Shown here: positions 21,060 to 28,945 of the stretch, in pieces
Layout: each line of letters starts with the position of its first letter
Position numbering within the stretch: the stretch's first letter is position 1
DNA from: Marinobacterium nitratireducens
GTDB lineage: Bacteria; Pseudomonadota; Gammaproteobacteria; Pseudomonadales; Balneatricaceae
Length of the DNA stretch: 64,000 nucleotides
Assembly: GCF_014645375.1 (NCBI RefSeq)
Contig: NZ_BMLT01000002.1
Location: 62,001-126,000, forward strand
Direction: 5' to 3'
Program-made: the position numbers and the translations under genes
Notes under the pieces: generated by a model
Databases searched by the model: none
The model's input: only the letters and a program-made list of their open reading frames with translations
Told to the model about the DNA's origin: nothing

Positions 21060-22049
21060 ATGATAAGCCGTTCTGTCTTTACCGCCCTGTCTCTTACCCT
21101 GACCCTCGGTGCCGGCCCGGCGTTCGCGGCCGACAAGGTCACCTACCAGCTGGACTGGCTGCCCGGTGGCGACAAGGCGCCGGTCTACGTCGGTATTCAG
21201 CAGGGCTTCTTCGCCGAAGAGGATCTCGAGGTGAGCATCTCCGGTGGCCGGGGTTCCACCGATGCCATAACCAAGCTGGCGACCGGCAACGCCGATATTG
21301 GTTCGGCGGACATCGGTGCACTGCTTGCCGCCAAGGCGCAGTCAGAGGTTCCGGTGACTGCGGTTTACTCGGTCTTCACCCAGGCGCCGCATGCGTTCAT
21401 GGTGCTGGCGGACAGTGATGTCAAAAGTGTCAGGGACGTCGCCGGCAAGAAAGTTGCGACCTCGCCGTTCACGTCGTCGAACGTATACCTGCCGCAGGTG
21501 CTCAAGGACAACGGTCTCGACCTGTCAGAGATTAAGCTGACCAAGTCCGACCCGGGCGCGCTGGGGCCGATGATGGTGACCGGCCAGACCGACGTCGTAA
21601 TCTCCTGGGTCACGGACACTCAGCGCTACCGTTCCCAGGCGGAATCTGTCGGCAAATCTCTCAGGGTACTGCCCTGGTCCGAAGCCGGTCTCGAGCTCTA
21701 CAGCGCAACCCTGGTCGCCAGCGATCGCTTCCTCAAGGAGCGGCCGGACGTCGCCAAACGATTTGTCCGCGCCTTTGCCCGGTCGGTGGCCTTCACCAAC
21801 GAGAATCCGGAAACCGCGGGTGCGAACATCAATGCCATGGTGCCCGAGGTCGATGCTGCCGTGGCGGCGGACACCATCGTCGACACCATGAAACTGGTCT
21901 ACAACGAGGTCAGCGAACGGGATGGCATGGGGCAGCTCGAGCCGACGCGTCTGGCCAGCACCTGGCAACTGGTGGCCGCGGCGCAGCAGCTCGATCCGTC
22001 CGCTCTCGATGTCGAGACCGCTGTGGATCGCAGCTTCATGCCGGAGTGA
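21060..22049 (+). CDS. ABC transporter substrate-binding protein, NMT1/SsuA-like
   Basis: A 329-residue periplasmic binding protein. It has a clear signal peptide, MISRSVFTALSLTLTLGAGPAFA, cleaved before ADKVTYQLDWLPGG. The domain is of the NMT1/THI5 type found in thiamine-precursor, taurine and sulfonate importers. The riboswitch context suggests a purine or purine-related ligand instead. The start has a GGAGA ribosome binding site. The ATPase gene follows after 4 nt, so this is the first gene of a three-gene importer operon. Confidence 0.9.
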   Translation: MISRSVFTALSLTLTLGAGPAFAADKVTYQLDWLPGGDKAPVYVGIQQGFFAEEDLEVSISGGRGSTDAITKLATGNADIGSADIGALLAAKAQSEVPVTAVYSVFTQAPHAFMVLADSDVKSVRDVAGKKVATSPFTSSNVYLPQVLKDNGLDLSEIKLTKSDPGALGPMMVTGQTDVVISWVTDTQRYRSQAESVGKSLRVLPWSEAGLELYSATLVASDRFLKERPDVAKRFVRAFARSVAFTNENPETAGANINAMVPEVDAAVAADTIVDTMKLVYNEVSERDGMGQLEPTRLASTWQLVAAAQQLDPSALDVETAVDRSFMPE

Positions 22050-22053
22050 TCAG

Positions 22054-22830
22054 ATGAAACCTTACGTTAGCTTCGAGCAGATCAGTCAGGTGTTCAGCCG
22101 CCCTGACGGTAGCAGCCTGATGGCGTTGAAGGATGTGAGTTTCGATATCGGCCGGCACGAGTTCGTTGCGGTGGTCGGCCCTTCCGGCTGTGGCAAGTCG
22201 ACGCTGCTGCGACTGTTGTCGGGGCTGTTGAGGCCGACCCGTGGGCAGGTGACGCTGTTCGGGCAGCCGGTCACCGAGCCCAGGGACGAGGTGGGCATCG
22301 TGTTCCAGAAGCCGACACTGCTGCCCTGGCTCAACGCGCTCGAGAATGTCGTGTTTCCCGTTCGTCACAAGACAGGTCGGGTGTCCCGTGCCGACTACGA
22401 GCGTGCCCGGGAGCTGATCGAAATGGTCGGCCTCGGCGATTTCTGCGATCGCATGCCCGGCGAGTTGTCGGGGGGCATGCAGCAACGTCTCGGGATCGCC
22501 CGGGCGTTGCTGCTCGATCCCGAGGTGCTGCTGATGGACGAACCCTTCTCTGCCCTCGATGCATTGAGCCGCGAAGAGATGGGCTTCGAGTTGCTGCGCA
22601 TCTGGAACGAAAGGCCCAAGACGGTGCTCTTCATCACTCACTCCATTACCGAAGCCGTGCTGCTGTCGGACCGCGTGCTGGTGATGAGTGAGCGTCCGGG
22701 AACCCTGGTCGAGAACATCGAGATCGACCTGCCCCGTCCCCGCACTGCTGCTTCGATACAGGAAGAACGTTTCCATGAATACTCAAGTCAAATCCGAGAC
22801 CTTATCTACCGACCGCACTATGCCGCCTGA
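22054..22830 (+). CDS. ABC transporter ATP-binding protein
   Basis: A 258-residue ATPase of the nitrate/taurine/sulfonate importer class. Walker A GPSGCGKSTLLRLLSG, Q-loop FQKPTLLPW, signature LSGGMQQRLGIARAL, Walker B VLLMDEPFSALD, and the switch His in FITHSITEA are all present. The frame is open upstream, but ATG at 22054 with a GGAG ribosome binding site starts the domain properly. It overlaps the permease gene by 56 nt. Confidence 0.93.
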   Translation: MKPYVSFEQISQVFSRPDGSSLMALKDVSFDIGRHEFVAVVGPSGCGKSTLLRLLSGLLRPTRGQVTLFGQPVTEPRDEVGIVFQKPTLLPWLNALENVVFPVRHKTGRVSRADYERARELIEMVGLGDFCDRMPGELSGGMQQRLGIARALLLDPEVLLMDEPFSALDALSREEMGFELLRIWNERPKTVLFITHSITEAVLLSDRVLVMSERPGTLVENIEIDLPRPRTAASIQEERFHEYSSQIRDLIYRPHYAA

Positions 22831-23617
22831 GCACAGCCTGCGGTCTTCGGTGGCGCTGTTGCTGTCGAGGCAGGCGCCGTTGCTTACGCTGCTGAGCTTT
22901 CTGCTGGCGTGGGAGTTTGGCTGCCGGCTCGGCGCAGTGCCCGAGTACCTTTTGCCTGCGCCCAGCGTCATACTGGCCGCATTCACCGATGTCGAGGCGG
23001 TGCGCTGGCTGGGTCACCTGTGGTCTACCCTGCGCGTGGCCCTGCTTGGCTTTCTGATCTCGATCGCGGTGAGCCTTCCGCTGGCGGTTGGCATGGTGCG
23101 TTCGCGTTATCTGTCCCGCACCCTCTACCCGGCGCTGGTGGTCATTCAGTCGACACCCATCGTCGCGGTGGCGCCGCTGATCATCGTGATTCTGGGCACC
23201 GGTGATGCACCGCGTATTCTGATCACCTGTCTGATCAGCTTCTTCCCGATCGTCGTTGCGGCCACCACCGGGATGATGTCGACGCCGCCCGAGTTGATCG
23301 AGCTTTCGCGCTCGCTCAAGGCGAGGCCGTCCCGTGAGATCTGGCAGATTCGTCTGCCCTACGCTGTGCCGCATTTGTTTAGCGGATTCAAGGTGGCGAT
23401 CACGCTGTCGATCATCGGTGCGGTCGTGGCCGAGTTCGTTGCCGCGGAACAGGGGCTCGGATACTTCGTGCAGTTCTCCACCTCCTACTTCAAGATCCCG
23501 CAGGCCTTTGCCGGCCTCTTCTTCCTGTCGGCGGTGAGCCTGGTGCTGTTCAAGCTGGTGCAGTTCGTTCAAAAGCGTCTGTTTCCCTGGAGCCTGTCAG
23601 AACCCAAGCAGCACTGA
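22775..23617 (+). CDS. ABC transporter permease, SsuC/TauC-like
   Basis: A 280-residue inner-membrane permease with about six transmembrane helices and the EAA-loop region IELSRSLKARPSREIWQIRLPYAVPHLFSGFKVAI that contacts the ATPase. The N-terminal 35 residues are polar. The start at 22775 lies inside the ATPase gene; ATG at 22820 is a later alternative but lacks a ribosome binding site. With the preceding two genes it forms a complete importer with one binding protein, one ATPase and one (homodimeric) permease. Confidence 0.92.
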   Translation: MNTQVKSETLSTDRTMPPEHSLRSSVALLLSRQAPLLTLLSFLLAWEFGCRLGAVPEYLLPAPSVILAAFTDVEAVRWLGHLWSTLRVALLGFLISIAVSLPLAVGMVRSRYLSRTLYPALVVIQSTPIVAVAPLIIVILGTGDAPRILITCLISFFPIVVAATTGMMSTPPELIELSRSLKARPSREIWQIRLPYAVPHLFSGFKVAITLSIIGAVVAEFVAAEQGLGYFVQFSTSYFKIPQAFAGLFFLSAVSLVLFKLVQFVQKRLFPWSLSEPKQH

Positions 23618-23655
23618 GCGGACGTCTTCATTTCAGTCATCCGGCCTGGCCGGAA

Positions 23656-23706
23656 GTCATCGCAGAGTAGAAGCAGACAGGCTTATCCGGGTCATTGCTC
23701 TGATTA
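23656..23706 (+). promoter_or_regulatory. NMT1-motif (xanthine-I) riboswitch candidate 3
   Basis: Core GAGTAGAAGC (23665) ... TCATTGCTC (ending 23700), with a shorter P2 (AGG/TCC). No convincing sigma-54 promoter is seen in front of it, so it may be read from the transporter transcript. The 3' strand of P1 runs into TGATTA (23701-23706), which can instead pair with TAATCA (23747-23752) that ends in the A of the AGGAG Shine-Dalgarno. Confidence 0.75.
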
Positions 23707-23758
23707 CCCGTTGGCGCCCAGCTTTCAGGTTGAGGGGGCGCCCAGATAATCAGGAGAG
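23701..23758 (+). promoter_or_regulatory. Alternative hairpin next to the oxygenase ribosome binding site
   Basis: TGATTA (23701) with TAATCA (23747) plus GGCGCCC (23713-23719) with GGGCGCC (23736-23742) make a composite helix whose last base pair reaches the AGGAG Shine-Dalgarno (23752-23756). Because TGATTA also belongs to riboswitch 3, this looks like a translational expression platform. Confidence 0.5.
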
Positions 23759-23763
23759 TTAGA

Positions 23764-24762
23764 ATGCAGACACAGAACAGTTCCTATGCCCTGGATGAAC
23801 TCAATCTCGAGACGACCCTTGGGCAGCGTGGTCAGGAACGGCATCGGGAAGTGCCGCTGATAGACCTGTCGGGCTTTGATGCGCGGCGCGATGAAGTTAC
23901 CGCGCAGTTATGGGAAGCCGCCACCGATATCGGCTTCTTCCAGCTCGCCAATCACGGTATAGAGGTCGATCGTATTCGGGATGCCTTCTCGATGGCGGAG
24001 CGCTTCTTCGATCTGCCGGATGAAACCAAGGCGCGGTATCCGCTGCGCGACGGTCAGAACGCTGGCTGGGAAACCCGGGCCCAGGTCCGGCCTTCGACAG
24101 GGACGGCCGATCAGAAGGAGTCCTATCAGGTTACGCTGCCGCGTATGGAAGGGCTTTGGCCCGGACCGGATGTGCTGGACGGCTTCCGGCAGGAGATGCT
24201 CAGATTCGAGGCCAGCTGTCACCAGCTCGGCATGAAGGTGCTCTCGTGCTTTGCCGATCGCCTTGGCTTCGATCGGGACTTCTTCAGCCGGGCGCACGAT
24301 CCGGCGAGCGAGACCTACCAGAGCACACTACGCTTGCTGCACTACTATGCCCTACCGCCTGAGTACCGTCCCGAGGAAGGCTATTGGCGTGCCGGCGCGC
24401 ATACCGACTTCGACTGTCTGACCATGGTATTTCAGCAAACGGGTCAGGGGGGGCTGCAGCTGTGCCCGGGCAAGGAAGCCGGCTCCAACGAGTGGACCAG
24501 TGTGGAGCCGAATACCGAGATCATCACCTGCAACATCGGCGATATGCTGATGCGCTGGAGCGACGATGCGCTCAAGTCCACCCTGCACCGGGTGCGGATG
24601 CCGGAGCTCGATGAATACACCGGAGCCCGTTTCAGCCTCGCCTATTTCTGCCAGGCGAACAAGGACGTGGTGATCGAGGGACCTCAGGGAAAGTATCCGC
24701 CGATCACCGCGGCAGACTACCTGCACCATCGCATCCAGGCCAATTTTGGTGATCGCGGCTAA
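23764..24762 (+). CDS. 2-oxoglutarate/Fe(II) oxygenase, isopenicillin N synthase family
   Basis: A 332-residue non-haem iron oxygenase. The N-terminal DIOX_N region has VPLIDLSGFDARR and ATDIGFFQLANHGI. The iron triad is visible as His213 and Asp215 (GAHTDFD) and His275 (STLHRV). The 2-oxoglutarate-binding RxS motif is Arg289-Ser291 (GARFSLAYF). All catalytic residues are therefore intact. Substrate is not known from sequence. Its own NMT1 riboswitch candidate and neighbours suggest it hydroxylates a purine or purine breakdown product, which is inference. The AGGAG ribosome binding site is 7 nt from the ATG. Confidence 0.88.
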   Translation: MQTQNSSYALDELNLETTLGQRGQERHREVPLIDLSGFDARRDEVTAQLWEAATDIGFFQLANHGIEVDRIRDAFSMAERFFDLPDETKARYPLRDGQNAGWETRAQVRPSTGTADQKESYQVTLPRMEGLWPGPDVLDGFRQEMLRFEASCHQLGMKVLSCFADRLGFDRDFFSRAHDPASETYQSTLRLLHYYALPPEYRPEEGYWRAGAHTDFDCLTMVFQQTGQGGLQLCPGKEAGSNEWTSVEPNTEIITCNIGDMLMRWSDDALKSTLHRVRMPELDEYTGARFSLAYFCQANKDVVIEGPQGKYPPITAADYLHHRIQANFGDRG

Positions 24763-24784
24763 CCCTGCCGCTGCGCTGTAAAAA

Positions 24785-24808
24785 GGGGCTGCCATCCTGC
24801 AGCCCTTT
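24785..24808 (+). terminator. Terminator of the oxygenase gene
   Basis: GGGCTGC-N6-GCAGCCC followed by TTT, preceded by AAAAA, so it may also work for the convergent DUF808 gene. Its 3' end touches a parS site. Confidence 0.7.
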
Positions 24809-24823
24809 GTTCCACGTGGAACC
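24808..24823. promoter_or_regulatory. parS centromere site 1
   Basis: TGTTCCACGTGGAACC contains the 14-bp perfect palindrome GTTCCACGTGGAAC, the ParB-binding parS form known from Pseudomonas. It lies about 19 kb from the probable oriC, between convergent genes. Confidence 0.9.
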
Positions 24824-24824
24824 T

Positions 24825-25790
24825 TCAGGCCGATCCGCTGCCGGATGAGCCTTTCGCATCTGTGAAGAGCCGGCTGCCGAGCTGCACGCTACCCACCAGA
24901 ATCGCGCCTGCGACCAGCCCGATAAAACCGCCGCTAAGCGGTCCGAACAACCAGGAGGCCAGCGTGCCGGCACTTGCTTCGAGCTGCTCGGCGAGGCTGT
25001 GCTGCAGGTGTTCGGCACCCGGCAGGCCGTGAAGCAGAATCCCGCCACCGACCAGGAACATCGCTGCAGTGCCGACGACCGAAAGGAGTTTCATAAGCAT
25101 CGGAGCGCCTTTAAGCAGTGCGCGCCCGAGTGCTCTGCCGGCGCTGTGAAGAGTGCTGCCTTCCTCTCTGCTGATCAGAAAGAGCCCCGCATCGTCGAGT
25201 TTGACGATACCGCCGACGAGGCTGTAAACCGCGATCGTCATGAACAGCGCGACAGCACTGACTACGGCGACCTGGGTGATGAAGCCGGATTCGCTGACAA
25301 TCCCCAGGGCGATCACGATGATTTCGGCCGACAGTATAAAGTCGGTCCGGATCGCGCCGCGGATCTTGTCCCTTTCGTACGCCACCAGATCGACTTCGGG
25401 ATCGCTGAGCGCCTTGAGCTTTTCACGATGCTGCTCTGCTTCGTCGGCGTTTCGGTGAAGCCAGTGGTGGGCGATTTTTTCGAAGCCCTCATAGCAGAGA
25501 TAGGCGCCGCCGAGCATCAGCATCGGCAGGATCAGCCAGGGCGCGATGGCGCTGATCAGCAGCGCGGCCGGTACCAGAATCAGCTTGTTGAGGAAGGATC
25601 CCTTGGCCACTGCCCAGACCACGGGTATCTCGCGCTCGGCCCGAACTCCGGTGACCTGCTCGGCATTGAGCGCCAGATCATCGCCAAGGACGCCGGCGGT
25701 TTTCTTGGCCGCCACCTTGGTCATTACCGAGATGTCGTCGAGAACGGTAGCTATATCATCGAGCAGTGCCAGCAGGCTGGTAGCGGCCAT
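24825..25790 (-). CDS. DUF808 family membrane protein (YedI-like)
   Basis: A 321-residue integral membrane protein. The start MAATSLLALLDDIATVLDDISVMTKVAAKKTAGVLGDDLALN matches the DUF808/YedI family opening. Several hydrophobic helices follow (LILVPAALLISAIAPWLILPMLMLGG, TDFILSAEIIVIALGIV, VGTAAMFLVGGGILLHGLPG, GFIGLVAGAILVGSV). The function of this family is not established. It converges on the oxygenase gene. Confidence 0.85.
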   Translation of the reverse strand: MAATSLLALLDDIATVLDDISVMTKVAAKKTAGVLGDDLALNAEQVTGVRAEREIPVVWAVAKGSFLNKLILVPAALLISAIAPWLILPMLMLGGAYLCYEGFEKIAHHWLHRNADEAEQHREKLKALSDPEVDLVAYERDKIRGAIRTDFILSAEIIVIALGIVSESGFITQVAVVSAVALFMTIAVYSLVGGIVKLDDAGLFLISREEGSTLHSAGRALGRALLKGAPMLMKLLSVVGTAAMFLVGGGILLHGLPGAEHLQHSLAEQLEASAGTLASWLFGPLSGGFIGLVAGAILVGSVQLGSRLFTDAKGSSGSGSA

Positions 25791-25970
25791 GGGAACTCCT
25801 TTTCTGGATGAGGATGCAGCCGGTATCGGCGGAATACAGCCCGGCCGGTTTTGACTAGTCTTTCACTATGCATGGGCTGGCGCAGACCGGCGCCGGGTCG
25901 CTTGACCCCTGTCTGAGTATGACTGAAAGCGATGACAGTTGCCCACTGTCGCGAAGCGCGGAGAATCCTT

Positions 25971-27470
25971 ATGAGCACAGCCTATCAGCAACTGCTGGAA
26001 CGCTTTCGTGAACTTCACCGGTTCGCTCACCTTGAGGCGATCTGTCACTGGGACCAGTCGACCATGATGCCGAGCGGCAGTAATGAGGCGCGCAGCGAAG
26101 CCCTTGCCGAACTGGCACTGATGCAACATCGCAGACTCACGGCACCGGAGGTGGGTGACTGGATCGCCCAGGCTGACGGCGAGGTGCTGGCGCCGCTGGA
26201 GCAGGCCAACCTGCGCGAGATGAAACGGCACTGGCAGCAGGCCATCGCCCTGCCCGATGATCTCGTCGAAGCACAGTCGCTGGCCGGCGCACGTTGCGAG
26301 CATGCCTGGCGTGAACAGCGCCGGTCGAACGACTGGCGTGGCTTTTCGGGGAACCTTCGCGAGGTCGTCAGGCTCTGTCGCGAAGAGGCTGACGTCAGGT
26401 CCGCTGCCCGTGGGGGTGGGCGCTATGACAGCCTGCTGGATCTCTATGAACCCGGCATGACCAGGGCCCGACTCGACGCATTGTTTGCCGAGATCGGCGG
26501 CTGGCTCCCGGACCTGTGCCAGCGTGTGATCGAACGTCAGTCGAGCGATACCTGTCTGAGTCCCGTCGGCCCCTTCCCGACCGATGCGCAGCGCAAACTG
26601 GGTCTGGAGGTGATGTCGGCGCTCGGCTTCGACTTCGACCGGGGACGGCTGGATGTCAGTGTGCATCCGTTCTGCGGGGGCGCTCCGGAAGACGTTCGTA
26701 TCACCACCCGCTACAGCGAAGATGACTTCAGTGGCAGTCTGATGGGCGTTATCCACGAGACCGGTCATGGCTGCTATGAGCAGAACCTTCCACCGGGCTG
26801 GCTCGGGCAGCCCGCCGGCGAGGCGCGCTCGATGGGCGTACATGAAAGCCAGAGCCTGCTGTTCGAAATGCAGCTCGCCAGGCATCCGGCGTTTCTGCAC
26901 TGGATTGCGCCCCGGCTTCTCGACGCCTTCGGCCACGAGGGGCAGTCGCAGGCACTGGCGCCGGACAATCTTCAGAAGCTGTTCACACGGGTGCAGCCGG
27001 GCCTGATTCGCGTCGATGCCGACGAGGTGACCTACCCTTTCCATATCATCCTCAGGTACGAGATCGAATGTGGTCTGATCGAAGGTGAGCTCGAGGTCGA
27101 GGATATTCCCGAGCTATGGAACGAGAAAATGGAAGCCTGGCTCGGGCTGTCCACCAGGGGTAATTACCGTGATGGCTGCATGCAGGACATCCACTGGACC
27201 GATGGCAGTTTTGGCTATTTCCCCACCTATACGCTGGGCGCGATCTATGCGGCTCAGCTGTTCGCGGCGCTGGAGCGGGAAATCGAGGGGCTGGAGCAGC
27301 ATATCCGCGACGGAAACTTTGTTGCGCTGACCTGCTGGTTGCGAGAGAAAATCTGGTTGCAGGGCAGCCTGCTCGAGACCGACGAACTGCTGAGGCAGGC
27401 GACGGGTGATAGCCCCGATCCCGACTGGTTGCGGCGTCATCTCGAGCGCCGCTATCTGGCGGTAGATTAG
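25971..27470 (+). CDS. Carboxypeptidase M32 (Taq-like)
   Basis: A 499-residue zinc metallocarboxypeptidase of family M32, which removes C-terminal amino acids and is cytosolic. The HExxH zinc motif is in GVIHETGHGCYEQNLP. Other family blocks are ICHWDQSTMMPSG, MGVHESQSLLFE and YPFHIILRYEIE. The start at 25971 (MSTAYQQLLERF) has a GGAGAAT ribosome binding site; the frame is open 39 nt upstream. It is a single gene, followed by the REP array. Confidence 0.95.
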   Translation: MSTAYQQLLERFRELHRFAHLEAICHWDQSTMMPSGSNEARSEALAELALMQHRRLTAPEVGDWIAQADGEVLAPLEQANLREMKRHWQQAIALPDDLVEAQSLAGARCEHAWREQRRSNDWRGFSGNLREVVRLCREEADVRSAARGGGRYDSLLDLYEPGMTRARLDALFAEIGGWLPDLCQRVIERQSSDTCLSPVGPFPTDAQRKLGLEVMSALGFDFDRGRLDVSVHPFCGGAPEDVRITTRYSEDDFSGSLMGVIHETGHGCYEQNLPPGWLGQPAGEARSMGVHESQSLLFEMQLARHPAFLHWIAPRLLDAFGHEGQSQALAPDNLQKLFTRVQPGLIRVDADEVTYPFHIILRYEIECGLIEGELEVEDIPELWNEKMEAWLGLSTRGNYRDGCMQDIHWTDGSFGYFPTYTLGAIYAAQLFAALEREIEGLEQHIRDGNFVALTCWLREKIWLQGSLLETDELLRQATGDSPDPDWLRRHLERRYLAVD

Positions 27471-27494
27471 TCTGATTGCCCCCTGGTTTTTAGC

Positions 27495-28605
27495 GGCCCG
27501 GTGCCAAACCCGGTTCGCCGCGGGGCACGGCATCCTACGCAGAGGGTGGCATTGAGCCTGACCGTAGGAGCCGGCGCCCCGCCGCGAACAAAGCCAGGAC
27601 GGAGCCAGACCCGGTTCGCCGCGGGGCGCGGCATCCTACGCACAGAGTGGCATCGCGCATGATCGTAGGAGCCGGCGCCCCGCCGTGAATAAATCCGCTA
27701 CAGTGCCAGACCGGGTTCGCCGCGGGGCGCGGCATCCTACGCATAGAGTGGCATCGCGCATGACCGTAGGAGCCGGCGCCCCGCCGTGAATAAATCCGCC
27801 ACAGTGCCAGACCCGGTTCGCCGCGGGGCGCGGGATCCTACGCAGAGGGTGGCATTGAGCCTGACCCAAGAAGCCGGCGCCCCGCCGCGAATAAATCCGC
27901 CACAGTGCCAGACCCGGTTCGCCGCGGGGCGCGGCATCCTACGCACAGAGTGGCATCGCGCATGACCGTAAGCCGGCGCCCCGCCGCGAACAAAGCCAGC
28001 ACGGAGCCAAACCCGGTTCGCCGCGGGGCGCGGCATCCTGCGCATAGAGTGGCATTGAGCCTGACCCAAGGAGTCGGCGCCCCGCCGCGAATAAATCCGC
28101 CACAGTGCCAAACCCGGTTCGCCGCGGGGCGCGGCATCCTACGCAGAGGGCGGCATCGAGCATGACCGTAGGAGCCGGCGCCCCGCCGCGAATAAATCCG
28201 CCACATTGCCAGGCCCGGTTCGCCGCGGGGCGCGGCATCCTACGCAGAGGGTGGCATTGGGCCTGACCGTAGGAGCCGGCGCCCCGCCGCGAATAAAGCC
28301 AGGACGGAGCCAGACCCGGTTCGCCGCGGGGCGCGGCATCCTACGCACAGAGTGGCATCGCGCATGACCGTAGGAGCCGGCGCCCCGCCGCGAATAAATC
28401 CGCCACAGTGCCAGACCCGGTTCGCCGTGGGGCGCGGCATCCTACGCAGAGGGTGGCATTGAGCCTGACCCGAGGAGCCGGCGCCCCGCCGCGATCAAAG
28501 CCAGCACGGAGCCAAACCCGGTTCGCCGCGGGGCGCGGCATCCTACGCACAGAGTGGCATTGAGCCTGACCCGAGGAGCCGGGCCCCGCCATGAACAAAG
28601 CCGGC
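27495..28605. repeat. Tandem REP (BIME-like) array, 11 units of about 101 bp
   Basis: Eleven head-to-tail units, each about 101 bp. Each contains two opposed palindromic cores: GGTTCGCCGCGGGGCGCGG then ATCCTACG, and CGTAGGAGCCGGCGCCCC then GCCGCGAA. Each core can fold with a CCC (or GGG) loop. Linkers alternate between AAATCCGCCACAGTGCC and AAAGCCAGGACGGAGCC types, and units differ by a few point changes. The palindromes resemble Pseudomonas REP elements, which are moved by RAYT transposases; no RAYT gene is in the window. Short open frames here follow the period and are not genes. Confidence 0.92.
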
Positions 28606-28864
28606 AATGCGCGCAGCCCGGTTCTACCACCCTGCAAGCCAGCACGCAGGCCAGCACGGCGGGCAGTGGTGATGCGGCTGCGCTTTCCATCGAGCCAAGT
28701 CGCAACTGGCCCGAGGGTTCCGGGTTGGTCAGGTAGGTCGTCCAGCGCCTGATGCCAGTCATGATTGCGGTGTTTGCCCCCTCTTCGCCAGTGAACGCAA
28801 GAGTCCCCGTGTCTGGCTGGGCATCAGCGCCAGCAGTGCCGCCGTGCGGTGCCTGAGATGTGAA
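28606..28864. other. Region between REP array and parS site 2
   Basis: About 260 bp with no recognisable gene. A frame on the minus strand reading ALLALMPSQTRGLLRSLAKRG is open near 28760-28850 but has no family resemblance I can name. tag, which lies beside glyS in Pseudomonas, is absent here and found at 58.3 kb. Confidence 0.4.
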
Positions 28865-28880
28865 TGTTCCACGTGGAACC
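28865..28880. promoter_or_regulatory. parS centromere site 2
   Basis: TGTTCCACGTGGAACC, the same 16-mer as at 24808. Like the first it abuts a terminator, here that of glyS. Confidence 0.9.
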
Positions 28881-28884
28881 TGAT

Positions 28885-28912
28885 AAAAAAGAACCCGCCG
28901 ATTGGCGGGTTC
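28885..28912 (-). terminator. Rho-independent terminator of glyS
   Basis: On the minus strand GAACCCGCC-AATC-GGCGGGTTC is followed by six T, 34 nt past the glyS stop. Confidence 0.9.
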
Positions 28913-28945
28913 CTTTGTCCTGGCTGGGCTTCGGTGCCGGGCCGG

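Noticed and set aside
23618-23655. Third sigma-54 promoter before the oxygenase
   Set aside because: CTGGCCGGAAGTCATCGC has a TGGC but no GC at the correct distance, so the spacing is wrong.
27495-28605. CRISPR array
   Set aside because: The units are contiguous tandem repeats of paired palindromes with near-identical linkers. There are no unique spacers of constant size and no cas genes.
27495-28762. Series of roughly 60-120-residue frames MPRPAANRVW... every 101 bp
   Set aside because: They are translations of the REP array, sharing its period and lacking ribosome binding sites.
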